A stretch of 23,916 nt of DNA from Collinsella sp. (GTDB lineage Bacteria; Actinomycetota; Coriobacteriia; Coriobacteriales; Coriobacteriaceae). Position numbers and translations under genes: made by a program. The notes beneath the pieces were generated by a model that did not search any database, was not told where the DNA came from, and saw nothing but the letters and a program-made list of their open reading frames with translations. The DNA lies in assembly GCA_019414645.1 (NCBI GenBank), contig DXLP01000031.1, positions 1 to 23,916 on the forward strand. The letters run 5' to 3'. Each line of letters opens with the position of its first letter. Position 1 is the first letter of the stretch. Below, in pieces: positions 1-7,295 of this stretch.

Positions 1-1
1 G

Positions 2-52
2 GCATCGACCTGCGCCGATGCCCCCAACGTGGACACACATTTTGTCCTATAA
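2..52 (+). CDS. Possible C-terminal end of a convergent plus-strand gene (partial)
   Basis: Frame 2 from the left edge is open for 16 codons, reading ASTCADAPNVDTHFVL, and ends at TAA (50-52). The stop runs straight into a plus-strand terminator hairpin, which is the arrangement expected at the end of a gene entering from the left. No family can be recognised from 16 residues. Frame 1 is also open to 150, but it would run through two terminators. The coding call is an inference from the position of the stop relative to the hairpin. Confidence 0.3.
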   Translation, partial: ASTCADAPNVDTHFVL

Positions 53-91
53 GCCGAGTTCTGCGCCACTATGTGCAGGGCTCGGTTTTTT
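51..91 (+). terminator. Plus-strand intrinsic terminator at the left edge
   Basis: The arms 53-66 and 73-86 form a long stem with GCCGAG against CTCGGT and CTGC against GCAG, closed through a few G-T wobbles. A run of six T follows at 86-91. The T run lies on the plus strand, so this ends a transcript coming from outside the window and faces the divIVA terminator. Two smaller hairpins lie just before it: GGCATCG/CGATGCC (1-7 and 16-22) and GGACA/TGTCC (31-35 and 43-47). Confidence 0.6.
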
Positions 92-114
92 ATGTTGCGC
101 GCCCCGGTACAGTC

Positions 115-146
115 ATAAAAAAGGACCCGCAAGCTGCGGGTCCTTT
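115..146 (-). terminator. Intrinsic terminator ending the divIVA transcript
   Basis: On the minus strand a perfect GC-rich stem (arms 120-130 and 136-146, core GGACCCGC/GCGGGTCC) with a very short loop is followed by TTTTTT. It begins 27 bases after the divIVA stop codon and is the strongest terminator in the window. It marks the downstream end of the yggS-sepF-yggT-divIVA unit. Confidence 0.9.
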
Positions 147-172
147 CTAGGCACTAAATTGTAGGCCGAATG

Positions 173-850
173 TTAGTCCAGGTCGTCGGCAGCGAAGTTG
201 TCAATCGGTGCGAAGGGATCGGCAACGGGGATAACCGGCTCGGCGACGGGCAGCGGCTCGGCAGCAGGAACGGTCACAGCCGGAGAAGCGGCGGAACCGA
301 CCGGCGTGGAAGCCATGAGATCGGACGGGAAGGAGTTCTGAGCATCGTCCATGAAGTGCTGGATGAGCTTGAGGTACTCGGCCTTAAACTCCTCACGGGA
401 AGCCTTAAGACGGTCGATCTCCTCAAGCTCGGCCTGCTTCTCGGTCAGGGCCTGACGGATGACCTCGCGGGCCTTGGCGTCGGCCTCGTTGCGGATGCGG
501 TCGGCGTTCTCGTTGGCGTCGTTGACAATGCCCTCGGCGGTCTGCTGGGCAGCAATAAGGGCAGCGGAAATCTGGCGCTCCTGAGCGGAGAAGTCGGGTG
601 CAGGAGCGGCCACAGGGGCGGCGGGAACGGCCTGCGCGGCAGCGTCCTGAGCCTGAGCAAGCTGGGCCTGCGTATCGGCAAGCTGCTGCTCGGTGGCAGT
701 CAGACGACCCTTAAGATCGACGATCTTGGCAAGCATGGCGTCGACCTCAGAGGACAGGGTCTCCAGGAAGACGTCGACCTCGGCGGGATCGTAGCCGCGC
801 TTAGCCTCAGAGAAGGTCTGAGCCTGAATGTCAGCAGGGGTAATAGCCAT
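173..850 (-). CDS. divIVA: DivIVA/Wag31 pole and septum scaffold protein
   Basis: DivIVA is a peripheral membrane scaffold that binds curved membrane at poles and septa and recruits growth and division factors. The 225-residue protein opens with the family's N-terminal domain (MAITPADIQAQTFSEAKRGYD), where the R18-G19-Y20-D21 motif of the lipid-binding turn is intact. A coiled coil runs to about residue 70. An Ala/Pro/Gln linker covers about 70-88, a second coiled coil about 88-165, and the tail of about 55 residues is rich in Ala, Pro and Val with acidic residues and ends ADDLD. The start is supported by AAAGGAG seven bases upstream. It is the last gene before a strong terminator, and its place after sepF and yggT matches Gram-positive dcw clusters. 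Identification is firm; the tail has no recognisable domain. Confidence 0.95.
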   Translation of the reverse strand: MAITPADIQAQTFSEAKRGYDPAEVDVFLETLSSEVDAMLAKIVDLKGRLTATEQQLADTQAQLAQAQDAAAQAVPAAPVAAPAPDFSAQERQISAALIAAQQTAEGIVNDANENADRIRNEADAKAREVIRQALTEKQAELEEIDRLKASREEFKAEYLKLIQHFMDDAQNSFPSDLMASTPVGSAASPAVTVPAAEPLPVAEPVIPVADPFAPIDNFAADDLD

Positions 851-912
851 AACAAGTTCTCCTTTATCTTCGCCTTGGCGCCGTGCGCCCGACGTGAGTT
901 ACTAAGCCAGTT

Positions 913-1194
913 TTATATGAGTATACCTATAAGAAGTTGCAGAACCAGCTTCTGCACCAACTGCAACGCAATAATCGCAACGACCGGCGAAAAATCGATA
1001 CCGCCCATCGGCGGGATGAAACGACGGAACAGGTTGAGCCACGGACCGCACACGCTATCAAGCACCGCGGCAATATCCTGAAGCAAACCACCCTGCTTCA
1101 TGGGAATCCACGTCATAAAGCAGTAGACGACAATGAGCGTGGAATAGAAGTTGAACAGCGTATTGACCAGCTGGACGATAGTGTAGATGTTGAT
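913..1194 (-). CDS. yggT: YggT family small membrane protein, probable non-canonical ATC start
   Basis: YggT (YlmG) proteins are small, two-helix membrane proteins found next to sepF and divIVA and implicated in division or nucleoid and membrane organisation; their molecular role is unclear. The frame after the sepF stop contains no ATG, GTG or TTG until ATG at 1116, and that start would give 67 residues, lack helix 1 and have no Shine-Dalgarno site. Upstream in frame the sequence encodes INIYTIVQLVNTLFNFYST, a typical YggT first helix. GAGGAG (1201-1206) lies six bases before an ATC codon at 1194, so I place the start there, giving 93 residues, the usual family length. ATT at 1200 is the alternative but touches the Shine-Dalgarno site. 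Helix 2 is the hydrophobic C-terminus (VVAIIALQLVQKLVLQLLIG). Family call is firm; the start codon is inference. Confidence 0.85.
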   Translation of the reverse strand: MNIYTIVQLVNTLFNFYSTLIVVYCFMTWIPMKQGGLLQDIAAVLDSVCGPWLNLFRRFIPPMGGIDFSPVVAIIALQLVQKLVLQLLIGILI

Positions 1195-1200
1195 GGGAAT

Positions 1201-1206
1201 CTCCTC
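1201..1206 (-). promoter_or_regulatory. Shine-Dalgarno site that decides the yggT start
   Basis: The minus strand reads GAGGAG here, 9 bases after the sepF stop codon. The only codons at suitable distance downstream are ATT (0 bases) and ATC (6 bases), so this site argues for translation beginning at ATC 1194 rather than at the internal ATG at 1116. Confidence 0.6.
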
Positions 1207-1215
1207 GTCTTGTCT

Positions 1216-1938
1216 TTACTTAAGGTAGCCGTCGGCACGAAGCTTCTTGAGATCGGAATCTTTGACCTCGCAACCGGCGGGCAGCACCATGAACACGCGG
1301 TCGCCCACCTCCTTGACCGTGGCACCCAGACCGCAGGCAAAGCCGTAAGAGAAGTCCAAGACGCGCTTGGCAACTTCGGTGCGTACGCCCACAAAAATCA
1401 GTGCGACAGGCTGCTTGGTGCGAACGCGGCGCACCACGGTCTCCACGTCGTCATAGCTCTCGGGGCGCAGGACATAGGCCGGCAGCTGCGGTGTGGCGTT
1501 GATGATATTGCTCGCATAGGCCGAGGCATCGCTCGGTGCAGGCGCAGGCGCAGCGGCGGCACGGGCGCGGGTGTTCTCGGCGTAGCTCGACGGCGTGTCA
1601 TAGGCACCAGGACGATAACCGCTCGCAACACTGTCCTGCGAGCGCGAAGGCGGATTGTACGTCGTTGCATGACGCGAGTCATCGCCGACCAGCTGGCCGG
1701 AGCGCGTATACACGGCGACCGACTCAGCTTCACCGCGGCGCGTCTGACCAAGCAGGCCGTTGCTCGGCTCGTCTTGGGTGTAGAAGCCCTCGCCCGAAGC
1801 ACCGCTGTAGCCGTTGCCCTGATAACTATCGTCATAGCCGTCATCGTAGCCGTAGTCGTCGTCCTGGCCATAACCCTGGTCGTAACCCTGCTGGCCGCCC
1901 AGGTGCATCTTATTTTTAATCTCGTCAAGGAAGCCCAT
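1216..1938 (-). CDS. sepF: SepF, membrane anchor for FtsZ
   Basis: SepF tethers FtsZ filaments to the membrane and replaces FtsA in most actinobacteria; no ftsA is present here. The start at 1938 gives MGFLDEIKNKMHL, the expected amphipathic membrane-binding helix, and has AGAGGA upstream; a longer reading frame to 1989 lacks these features. The protein is 240 residues. Residues 14-53 are a striking low-complexity stretch of Gly, Tyr, Asp and Gln. Residues 54-150 are a further disordered linker, Ala/Pro-rich near 126-140. The C-terminal FtsZ-binding SepF domain spans about 154-225 (YVLRPESYDDVETVV, then FVGVRTEVAKRVLDF and GDRVFMVLP). The partner is presumably the FtsZ C-terminal peptide encoded upstream. 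It lies between yggS and yggT, the normal order. Function is certain; the long linker is unusual. Confidence 0.95.
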   Translation of the reverse strand: MGFLDEIKNKMHLGGQQGYDQGYGQDDDYGYDDGYDDSYQGNGYSGASGEGFYTQDEPSNGLLGQTRRGEAESVAVYTRSGQLVGDDSRHATTYNPPSRSQDSVASGYRPGAYDTPSSYAENTRARAAAAPAPAPSDASAYASNIINATPQLPAYVLRPESYDDVETVVRRVRTKQPVALIFVGVRTEVAKRVLDFSYGFACGLGATVKEVGDRVFMVLPAGCEVKDSDLKKLRADGYLK

Positions 1939-1998
1939 GGTTGTGTCCTCTCGCGGTTTAGTGCAGGCGCCCCGATAATCAGTGCGCACTTCAGAGCC

Positions 1999-2736
1999 TT
2001 ATTTTACTGCAAACTCCGGGCTAAATACTACCCTGCCCAGGCGAACGAGCGTAGAGCCCTCCTCAAGGGCAGGCTCAAAGTCCTCGCTCATGCCGCAGGA
2101 AAGCTCAGGCAGGTTCAAATCGGGATGCGCCGCCTCCAGCTCATCCCTCAGCTCACGAAGACCCGCAAAGGTGCGGCGTGCCACATCCTTATTCCCCCGG
2201 GGCGCCATAGTCATAAGCCCCTGCACGCAAATTCCCTCAAGTTCCGCAAGCTCACCCGCGGCGGCGCGAATCTCATCGGGCGAAAAGCCTCCCTTCGACT
2301 CCTCACCACTCACATTGACCTCAATGAGCACACGCTGGGGGCCGGCGAGCTCGCCTGCCTCAATCTTGCGGACAGCACGGCTCGAGATCGCCTGCGCCAG
2401 ATGCAGCGAACCCACCGAGTGAATCAGCTCGGCTGAGCCCAGCACCGCATTGATCTTATTGGTCTGCAGGTTGCCGATCATATCGAAGCGCACCTCGGGC
2501 AGCTCCGGATGCTCCGCCAGACCCGTGAGCTTGCGAACCAGCTCCTGCGGGCGGTTCTCGGCAAAATGGCGATACCCCGCCTGGATGGCGGCAACGGTCT
2601 CATCGACACCAACGGTCTTGGACACGGCAATGAGGCGCGCGGCGTCGTGGGGACGGCCCGCGCGATCGAGCGCCGCATAAAAACGTTCCAGAATCTGCTC
2701 GCGGCGAGCGCGCATCAAGTCCAAATAGTTATCCAT
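1999..2736 (-). CDS. yggS: YggS/YlmE family PLP-homeostasis protein
   Basis: This family (YBL036C/PLPHP) binds pyridoxal phosphate and helps control free PLP and amino-acid pools; no catalytic reaction is established. The 245-residue protein has the PLP lysine in LIAVSKTV (K40), then HFAENRPQEL, RFDMIGNLQTNK, the substrate-pocket segment GLMTMAP and the phosphate-binding end LSCGMSEDFEPALEEGS followed by RLGRVVF, all family hallmarks in order. The start at 2736 follows GGAGG by nine bases; an in-frame extension to 2820 would run through the hairpin at 2787-2818 and is not credible. It precedes sepF by 60 bases. In most Gram-positive clusters it directly follows pgeF; here five phosphate genes intervene. 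Confidence 0.95.
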   Translation of the reverse strand: MDNYLDLMRARREQILERFYAALDRAGRPHDAARLIAVSKTVGVDETVAAIQAGYRHFAENRPQELVRKLTGLAEHPELPEVRFDMIGNLQTNKINAVLGSAELIHSVGSLHLAQAISSRAVRKIEAGELAGPQRVLIEVNVSGEESKGGFSPDEIRAAAGELAELEGICVQGLMTMAPRGNKDVARRTFAGLRELRDELEAAHPDLNLPELSCGMSEDFEPALEEGSTLVRLGRVVFSPEFAVK

Positions 2737-2786
2737 TGCCAATCGCCTCCGCTGACAGCCAAACAAGTAGTCCCATGCTAACGCAA

Positions 2787-2818
2787 GAGCGCGGCCCCGC
2801 ATGTGCAAGGCCGCGCTC
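2787..2818 (-). terminator. GC-rich hairpin between phoU and yggS, possible weak terminator
   Basis: A perfect 10-bp inverted repeat (GAGCGCGGCC at 2787-2796 and GGCCGCGCTC at 2809-2818) with a 12-base loop lies 37 bases after the phoU stop. Neither side carries a T run longer than two or three, so termination, if any, would be partial or Rho-assisted. It could equally be a processing or stability element separating pst-phoU from the yggS-divIVA unit. Confidence 0.45.
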
Positions 2819-2855
2819 ACTTAGGTATTTACAATCTTTCGACGAACGGGGTTAC

Positions 2856-3713
2856 TTACTCCTCGTCGTCCTCGCCATCGTCCTCATCCTCAAGATGATC
2901 GAGCAGGTAGCGAAGACCCTCGCTGACCTCGTTAACGGGCACCTTGGCAACGTAGCGTGCATCGACGGCGGGCCTCATGATAACACCCTCGCCCGAAGGC
3001 ACGCGCATGCTCTCGAGCTCATCCTCATCAGTGCAGGCGATATCACCGGCAGTCATACGCTGTCCGGTCAACAGGAAGGTCAGACGGCAGGCGGCATCGA
3101 TGGAAATCGAGGCGATGCGATCGAGATAGCGCGATACCATGATGGCGCGGCGCAGATCGTCATAGTTGCTGTCGTCGTCCATAAAGTCGCCCGTGTCCAT
3201 GCGGTTAAAGGTGCGGAAGAACTTCTCGTAGGCGGCGTGCACTGGCTCGTCCTCGACGGCCAAGTTGCAGATGATGGACATGTCGTTGGTGACGAGCGCA
3301 GAAAGCGAAGAGCCCAGCACCTGGTAGACGGCCTCAGCCTCGGCCTCGACCGTGCCGACAAGCTCCTTGGGCAGCGAGATGTCGGCCTTGATCATATGAC
3401 GCGTGGCGCGGCAAATCTGGCGAACCTTATCGGTCATGCGCTGCAGGTTAAAGTCGACGTAGATGATCGTCTGCAGCAAGCGGAAGTCGGAGGCGACCGG
3501 TGACTGCGTGGCAATCAGGTTGTAGCAGACGGCCTCCAGGTTGGCGCAGCGTGCGTCAATCGAAAGCGTACGCTTCTTGGTCTTGGTGGCGAGCTTGCGG
3601 TCGTCGGTCACATAGGCCTTCACGGCATCGTGGAGGGCCAGATCGACGGCCTCGTAGATGCTCAGCATCTCGTGACGGGCCTCGATGAGCTGACGGGAAA
3701 ACAGTTTGCGCAT
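2856..3713 (-). CDS. phoU: PhoU-like phosphate signalling protein, extended and divergent
   Basis: PhoU dampens phosphate uptake through PstSCAB and links the transporter to the PhoR-type sensor kinase. The 285-residue protein has the two repeated three-helix halves of PhoU (about 1-110 and 125-220), including LLQTIIYVDFNLQRMTDKV and SRYLDRIASISIDAA. In standard PhoU each half has an ERxxD-type metal-binding motif. Here the first reads Q91-R-M-T-D95 and the second D198-R-I-A-S202, so key acidic residues are replaced. The family is usually about 215-235 residues. This protein adds about 64, ending in a run of Asp and Glu (residues 275-285). GGAG lies six bases before the ATG. It is the last gene of the pst unit, 92 bases after pstB, and a weak inverted repeat (GTGCGG/CCGCAC, 3734-3754) lies in that gap. 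Membership is strongly supported by context and fold pattern. Confidence 0.88.
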   Translation of the reverse strand: MRKLFSRQLIEARHEMLSIYEAVDLALHDAVKAYVTDDRKLATKTKKRTLSIDARCANLEAVCYNLIATQSPVASDFRLLQTIIYVDFNLQRMTDKVRQICRATRHMIKADISLPKELVGTVEAEAEAVYQVLGSSLSALVTNDMSIICNLAVEDEPVHAAYEKFFRTFNRMDTGDFMDDDSNYDDLRRAIMVSRYLDRIASISIDAACRLTFLLTGQRMTAGDIACTDEDELESMRVPSGEGVIMRPAVDARYVAKVPVNEVSEGLRYLLDHLEDEDDGEDDEE

Positions 3714-3805
3714 GGTTCACTCCAATCAGTTGGGTGCGGTCATGCCGCCCGCACAGTGAATACGCACCGGACCAGATCCGATCGGCTTGGGACTAGTCGC
3801 ACCGA

Positions 3806-4609
3806 TCAGCCAAAGCGACCGGTGATATAGTCTTCCGTCCGCGAGTCCACCGGGCTGGTGAAGATCGCGTCGGTTTGACCATACTCGATGAGCGTGGCGG
3901 GCTCGCCGGCAACTTCCTGCAAGAAGAATGCGGTGTAGTCGCTAATGCGAGCTGCCTGCTGCATTGAATGCGTGACGATGATGATCGTCATCTCGGGCGC
4001 CAGCTCGGCCATCAGATCCTCGACCTTAGAGACGGACGTGGGGTCGATGGCGGAGCAGGGCTCGTCCATCAGAAGGACATCGGGTTGCACCGCAAGCACG
4101 CGCGCGATGCACAGACGCTGCTGCTGGCCGCCCGAGAGCGCCAAACCATCCTTGTTGAGCTGATTGGATACCTCTTTCCAGAGGTTGGCGCGCTTGAGCG
4201 ATTCTTCCACGATGTCATCGAGGTCACTTTTGCTAGTCACGCCCTGCAGACGAGGGCCAAAGGCGACATTCTCGTAGATGGATTTGGGAAACGGATTGGG
4301 CTGCTGAAAGATCATGCCCACGCGGCGACGGAGGTCGACCGGGTCGACACCATCGGCATAGATATCGTTGCCGTCGAGCGTCATGGTGCCCTCGACGCGC
4401 GTACCCTCGATCAGGTCATTCATGCGGTTGATGCAGCGCAAAAACGTCGACTTGCCGCAGCCCGAAGGGCCAATGAAGGAGGTGATGGCGTTTTTGGCGA
4501 TGTTGAGGTCAAGCCCCGTCAGCGCATGAAAGTCACCGTACCAAAAGTTGAAATCCTTGGCCGTAATGGCCGCTTGCTCCAACGCGGGAGCGGACTGATA
4601 AACGGACAT
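3806..4609 (-). CDS. pstB: Phosphate ABC transporter ATP-binding protein PstB
   Basis: PstB hydrolyses ATP to drive high-affinity phosphate import through PstC and PstA. The 267-residue sequence carries every ABC motif: Walker [10 protein letters not shown] (47-55), Q-loop Q102 in the PstB-typical [15 protein letters not shown], signature LSGGQQQRL (158-166), Walker B VLLMDEP (178-184), D-loop SAID (186-189) and switch histidine H214 in IVTHSM. The C-terminus (DYITGRFG) is also typical of PstB. AAGGAG precedes the start, which lies 12 bases after the pstA stop codon. The distinctive Q-loop surroundings separate it from other ABC ATPases, so the phosphate assignment does not rest on neighbours alone. 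Confidence 0.97.
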   Translation of the reverse strand: MSVYQSAPALEQAAITAKDFNFWYGDFHALTGLDLNIAKNAITSFIGPSGCGKSTFLRCINRMNDLIEGTRVEGTMTLDGNDIYADGVDPVDLRRRVGMIFQQPNPFPKSIYENVAFGPRLQGVTSKSDLDDIVEESLKRANLWKEVSNQLNKDGLALSGGQQQRLCIARVLAVQPDVLLMDEPCSAIDPTSVSKVEDLMAELAPEMTIIIVTHSMQQAARISDYTAFFLQEVAGEPATLIEYGQTDAIFTSPVDSRTEDYITGRFG

Positions 4610-4621
4610 GGGACTCCTTAA

Positions 4622-5527
4622 CTAGCGACGCTTACGCGACAGGAAGCGCGCAAACAGGTTGAAGGCCAAAATGATCACCATCAGCAAGAGCGCGGTGCCG
4701 TAGGCTGCGTTCATGTTGATGCCGTCGTTGGCAAGCAGGTACAGGTGAACGGTCATGGGGCGGCCGGAATCGAGCGGCGAAATAGGCAGGTTGATGGCCT
4801 GGCCCATGGTGTAGAGCACCACCGCGGTCTCGCCAATGGCACGGCCGATGGCGAGGACGATGCCCGTGGCAATACGGCCAAAGGCAGAAGGAAGCACGAT
4901 CTTGGAGACAACCTGCCACTTGGTGGCGCCCAGGCCGTACGCGCCCCAACGGATATAGCGCGGAACGGCGCGAATGGCCTCTTCGGTGGTGCGCATGACG
5001 ATGGGGAGCATCAAGAGCGCGAGTGCCAGAGCAGCAGAGACCATCGAAAGGCCCAGGCCCATAGCCTCGACAAACAAGGCGTAGCCAAACAGGCCCATAA
5101 CGATGGAGGGCACCGAGGCCAAAGCGTCAGCAGCGTAGCGAATGAGCTCGACGACCTTGCCCTGCTTGGCGTACTCGGCCAGATAGACGGCTGCCAGCAC
5201 AGCGATCGGCGTGCAGATAAGCATGGCGAGCGCCGTCACGTAGACGGTCGAGACGATCGTGGGCCAAATTCCGCCCTCGGCGTTGACGCCCTGGGGCCAA
5301 CCGAAGATAAAGTCGAGCGAGATATGTGGCAGGCCGTTAATGACCACGTAGGCGATGATAGCGACCAGCACCAGCGTGGTGATGTAGGCAGCGGCACGAA
5401 ACACGCCAAGCATGATCTTGTTGGACAGGTCCTTGTTGATGCGGCCCTTCTTGCCGTGGGAAAGGGCACGCTTGATGCGCTCGCGCGACGAGGTCGTATC
5501 GACCGTCGTGTCAACGGAATCGGACAT
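4622..5527 (-). CDS. pstA: Phosphate ABC transporter permease PstA
   Basis: PstA is one of two membrane permeases forming the phosphate channel. The 301-residue protein begins with a basic cytoplasmic segment of about 45 residues, followed by about six hydrophobic segments. The first is TTLVLVAIIAYVVINGL, followed by an extracytoplasmic loop (DFIFGWPQG), as expected for PstA. The EAA coupling loop that contacts PstB is GAYGLGATKWQVVSKIVLPSA, and the following GIVLAIGRAIGETAVVLYTMG is a family hallmark. The start follows GAGGGGG by six bases, three bases after the pstC stop, so translation is probably coupled. The length is normal for the family. Confidence 0.96.
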   Translation of the reverse strand: MSDSVDTTVDTTSSRERIKRALSHGKKGRINKDLSNKIMLGVFRAAAYITTLVLVAIIAYVVINGLPHISLDFIFGWPQGVNAEGGIWPTIVSTVYVTALAMLICTPIAVLAAVYLAEYAKQGKVVELIRYAADALASVPSIVMGLFGYALFVEAMGLGLSMVSAALALALLMLPIVMRTTEEAIRAVPRYIRWGAYGLGATKWQVVSKIVLPSAFGRIATGIVLAIGRAIGETAVVLYTMGQAINLPISPLDSGRPMTVHLYLLANDGINMNAAYGTALLLMVIILAFNLFARFLSRKRR

Positions 5528-5530
5528 AGC

Positions 5531-6457
5531 CTACCCCCTCTTCTTCTTGGAGATCAGACGGACGATGCCCACCAGCGTGGCGGAGATGATAAACAGGACC
5601 ACACCCATGCCGAACAGCGCCGAGCGGTGCAGACCCGAGGAATAGCTCATGTCGAGCGCAATCTGGCTCGTGAGCGTCGAGATGGGGCTCGCAATGCTGT
5701 CGGGAATAACCGGGGCGTTACCTACGACCATGAGCACGGCCATGGTCTCGCCGATGGCACGGCCCATACCCAGCACGATGGCATCAACGATACCCAGCTT
5801 CGCGGCAGGTAGCACGACCTTATAGATGGTCTGCCACTTGGTGGCGCCCATGGCATACGATGCCTCGCGAATGCCCATGGGAATGGAATTGAGAGCATCG
5901 ATGGTGAGCGTGGTGATGGTAGGGACGATCATGATGGCGAGCACAAACCACGCCGTCAGCGCACCAAAACCAAGGCCGCCGGTCAGTTGTGCGATAAACG
6001 GGCGGATGATGATCATGCCGAAAAAGCCGTAGATGATAGAAGGGATGCCGGCCAGCAGGTCGACGGCAGGGCTGATGAGCTTGCGCACGCGCTTGCTGGC
6101 AATCTCGACCAGGTAAACGGCTGTACCCACGCCCAGCGGCACGCCCATGGCGAGCGCACCGACGGTCACCAGACCCGAGCCGGCAAGCAGCGACAAGATT
6201 CCGTAGTGGCCCTCGGAAGGCGCCCACGTAAAGCTAAAGAAGTCCGCCAGACCGATGTCAGTAAAGACGGGCAGCGCCGAGTACGTGGTAAAGACAAAAA
6301 TCAGGATGACGGTAACGACCGCCAAGAACGCGCAGGCAAAGAAGATCCACTGCAGCGCCTTCTCCTTGATATAGGTGCTGCGCGATACGAGCGCCAGCTC
6401 GCGCTTCTTGGGCGTCTGAACATTCTGCTCAGTCTGGGAGTTTTCCTGTGCTTCCAT
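5531..6457 (-). CDS. pstC: Phosphate ABC transporter permease PstC
   Basis: PstC is the partner permease of PstA. A basic cytoplasmic N-terminus (to about residue 30) leads into a first membrane helix (WIFFACAFLAVVTVILIFVF), then an outside loop (FFSFTWAPSEGHYGIL) and five further hydrophobic stretches. The EAA loop EASYAMGATKWQTIYKVVLPAA and the GRAIGETMAVLMVVGN segment mark it as PstC. I chose ATG 6457 (308 residues) because AAGGGGAG sits eight bases upstream. A GTG nine bases earlier would have almost no spacing to that site and would overlap pstS. With this start only one base separates the pstS stop from pstC, so the two are likely coupled. Confidence 0.96.
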   Translation of the reverse strand: MEAQENSQTEQNVQTPKKRELALVSRSTYIKEKALQWIFFACAFLAVVTVILIFVFTTYSALPVFTDIGLADFFSFTWAPSEGHYGILSLLAGSGLVTVGALAMGVPLGVGTAVYLVEIASKRVRKLISPAVDLLAGIPSIIYGFFGMIIIRPFIAQLTGGLGFGALTAWFVLAIMIVPTITTLTIDALNSIPMGIREASYAMGATKWQTIYKVVLPAAKLGIVDAIVLGMGRAIGETMAVLMVVGNAPVIPDSIASPISTLTSQIALDMSYSSGLHRSALFGMGVVLFIISATLVGIVRLISKKKRG

Positions 6458-6458
6458 G

Positions 6459-7295
6459 CTACTCACTCCCCTTCTCGTCGTTGGTGACGGGAATAAAGCC
6501 CGCCTCGCGAATCTGCTTGTCCATCTTTTCGGACGTCACATAGTCAATGTAATCCTGCGCCTGCTGCGAAGGCGCACCCTTCACAAAGAAGTAAAGGTCG
6601 CGCGAGATGGGATAGCCGCCACTCGCGACCGTCTTCTCGGACGCCTCAACATGATTGACCGAGACGGCCTTGACCGAGGTCTTGGCGTTGAGGCTATCGA
6701 CGAAGCCCAGCGAAATGTAGCCGATGGCCCCACGCGAACGAGATACCACGTCGCGCACCTGGCCCGTACCCGAAAGAACAGCCGAGCGGCGATCGAACGG
6801 CGTGCCATCCATCACGATGGTACGGAAGGCCTCGCGCGTACCGGACGCCTCGTCTCGGTTGATGACCTGAATCCTCAGGTCCTCGCCACCGACCTCTTTC
6901 CAATTGGTAATCTTGCCGGCGTAGATATCGCGGAGCTGCTCGGTCGAGAGGTTATCGACGGGGTTGTCGTCGTTCACGATGACCGCAATACCGTCGTGGG
7001 CAATGACGATGGGAGTCAGGCCCAGATCCTGTTCGTCGGCATTGAGTCCACGGGAGGAGCTGGCGATATCGGCCGTGCCGGCGCTGACGGCCTCGATCCC
7101 AGCGGAAGAACCCAAACCGGAAACGAGCACGTCGATGCCGGTCTCCTCCTTAAAGCCCTCGGCCGCAATCTCGGCGATAGGAAGGCAGGTCGTGGAGCCG
7201 GCCACGGTAATGGAAGAGCTAGAAGATCCCGAAGAACAGGCGCACAGCGTAAGCGTAAGCACAGCGGCGCTCAGGACCGATACGATCTTTCTCAT
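6459..7295 (-). CDS. pstS: Phosphate-binding lipoprotein PstS
   Basis: PstS is the membrane-anchored receptor that captures phosphate for PstCAB. The 278-residue protein has a lipoprotein signal peptide (MRKIVSV, hydrophobic core, lipobox LCAC with C20 as the lipidated residue) followed by a Gly/Ser spacer. The binding domain starts ITVAGSTTCLPIAE, with the phosphate-contacting GSTT, and continues with GSSAGIEAV, SSRGLNADE and NRDEASGTREAF, all conserved phosphate contacts. The start codon overlaps the pgeF stop as ATGA (7292-7295) and no clear Shine-Dalgarno site precedes it, so it probably depends on translation of pgeF. There is no room for a separate promoter in the usual place. Identification is certain. 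Confidence 0.97.
   Translation of the reverse strand: MRKIVSVLSAAVLTLTLCACSSGSSSSSITVAGSTTCLPIAEIAAEGFKEETGIDVLVSGLGSSAGIEAVSAGTADIASSSRGLNADEQDLGLTPIVIAHDGIAVIVNDDNPVDNLSTEQLRDIYAGKITNWKEVGGEDLRIQVINRDEASGTREAFRTIVMDGTPFDRRSAVLSGTGQVRDVVSRSRGAIGYISLGFVDSLNAKTSVKAVSVNHVEASEKTVASGGYPISRDLYFFVKGAPSQQAQDYIDYVTSEKMDKQIREAGFIPVTNDEKGSE

Noticed and set aside
46..64. Minus-strand CAGAACTCGGCTTATAG resembles the conserved 3' end of RNase P RNA (rnpB).
   Set aside because: A minus-strand rnpB would need some 350 bases at 65-420, but that stretch holds a terminator and the divIVA end, and the other conserved rnpB segments are not there. The bases are explained by a plus-strand terminator stem.
913..1116. 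YggT as a 67-residue protein starting at ATG 1116.
   Set aside because: It would lose the first membrane helix, has no Shine-Dalgarno site, and the in-frame upstream sequence encodes the conserved helix.
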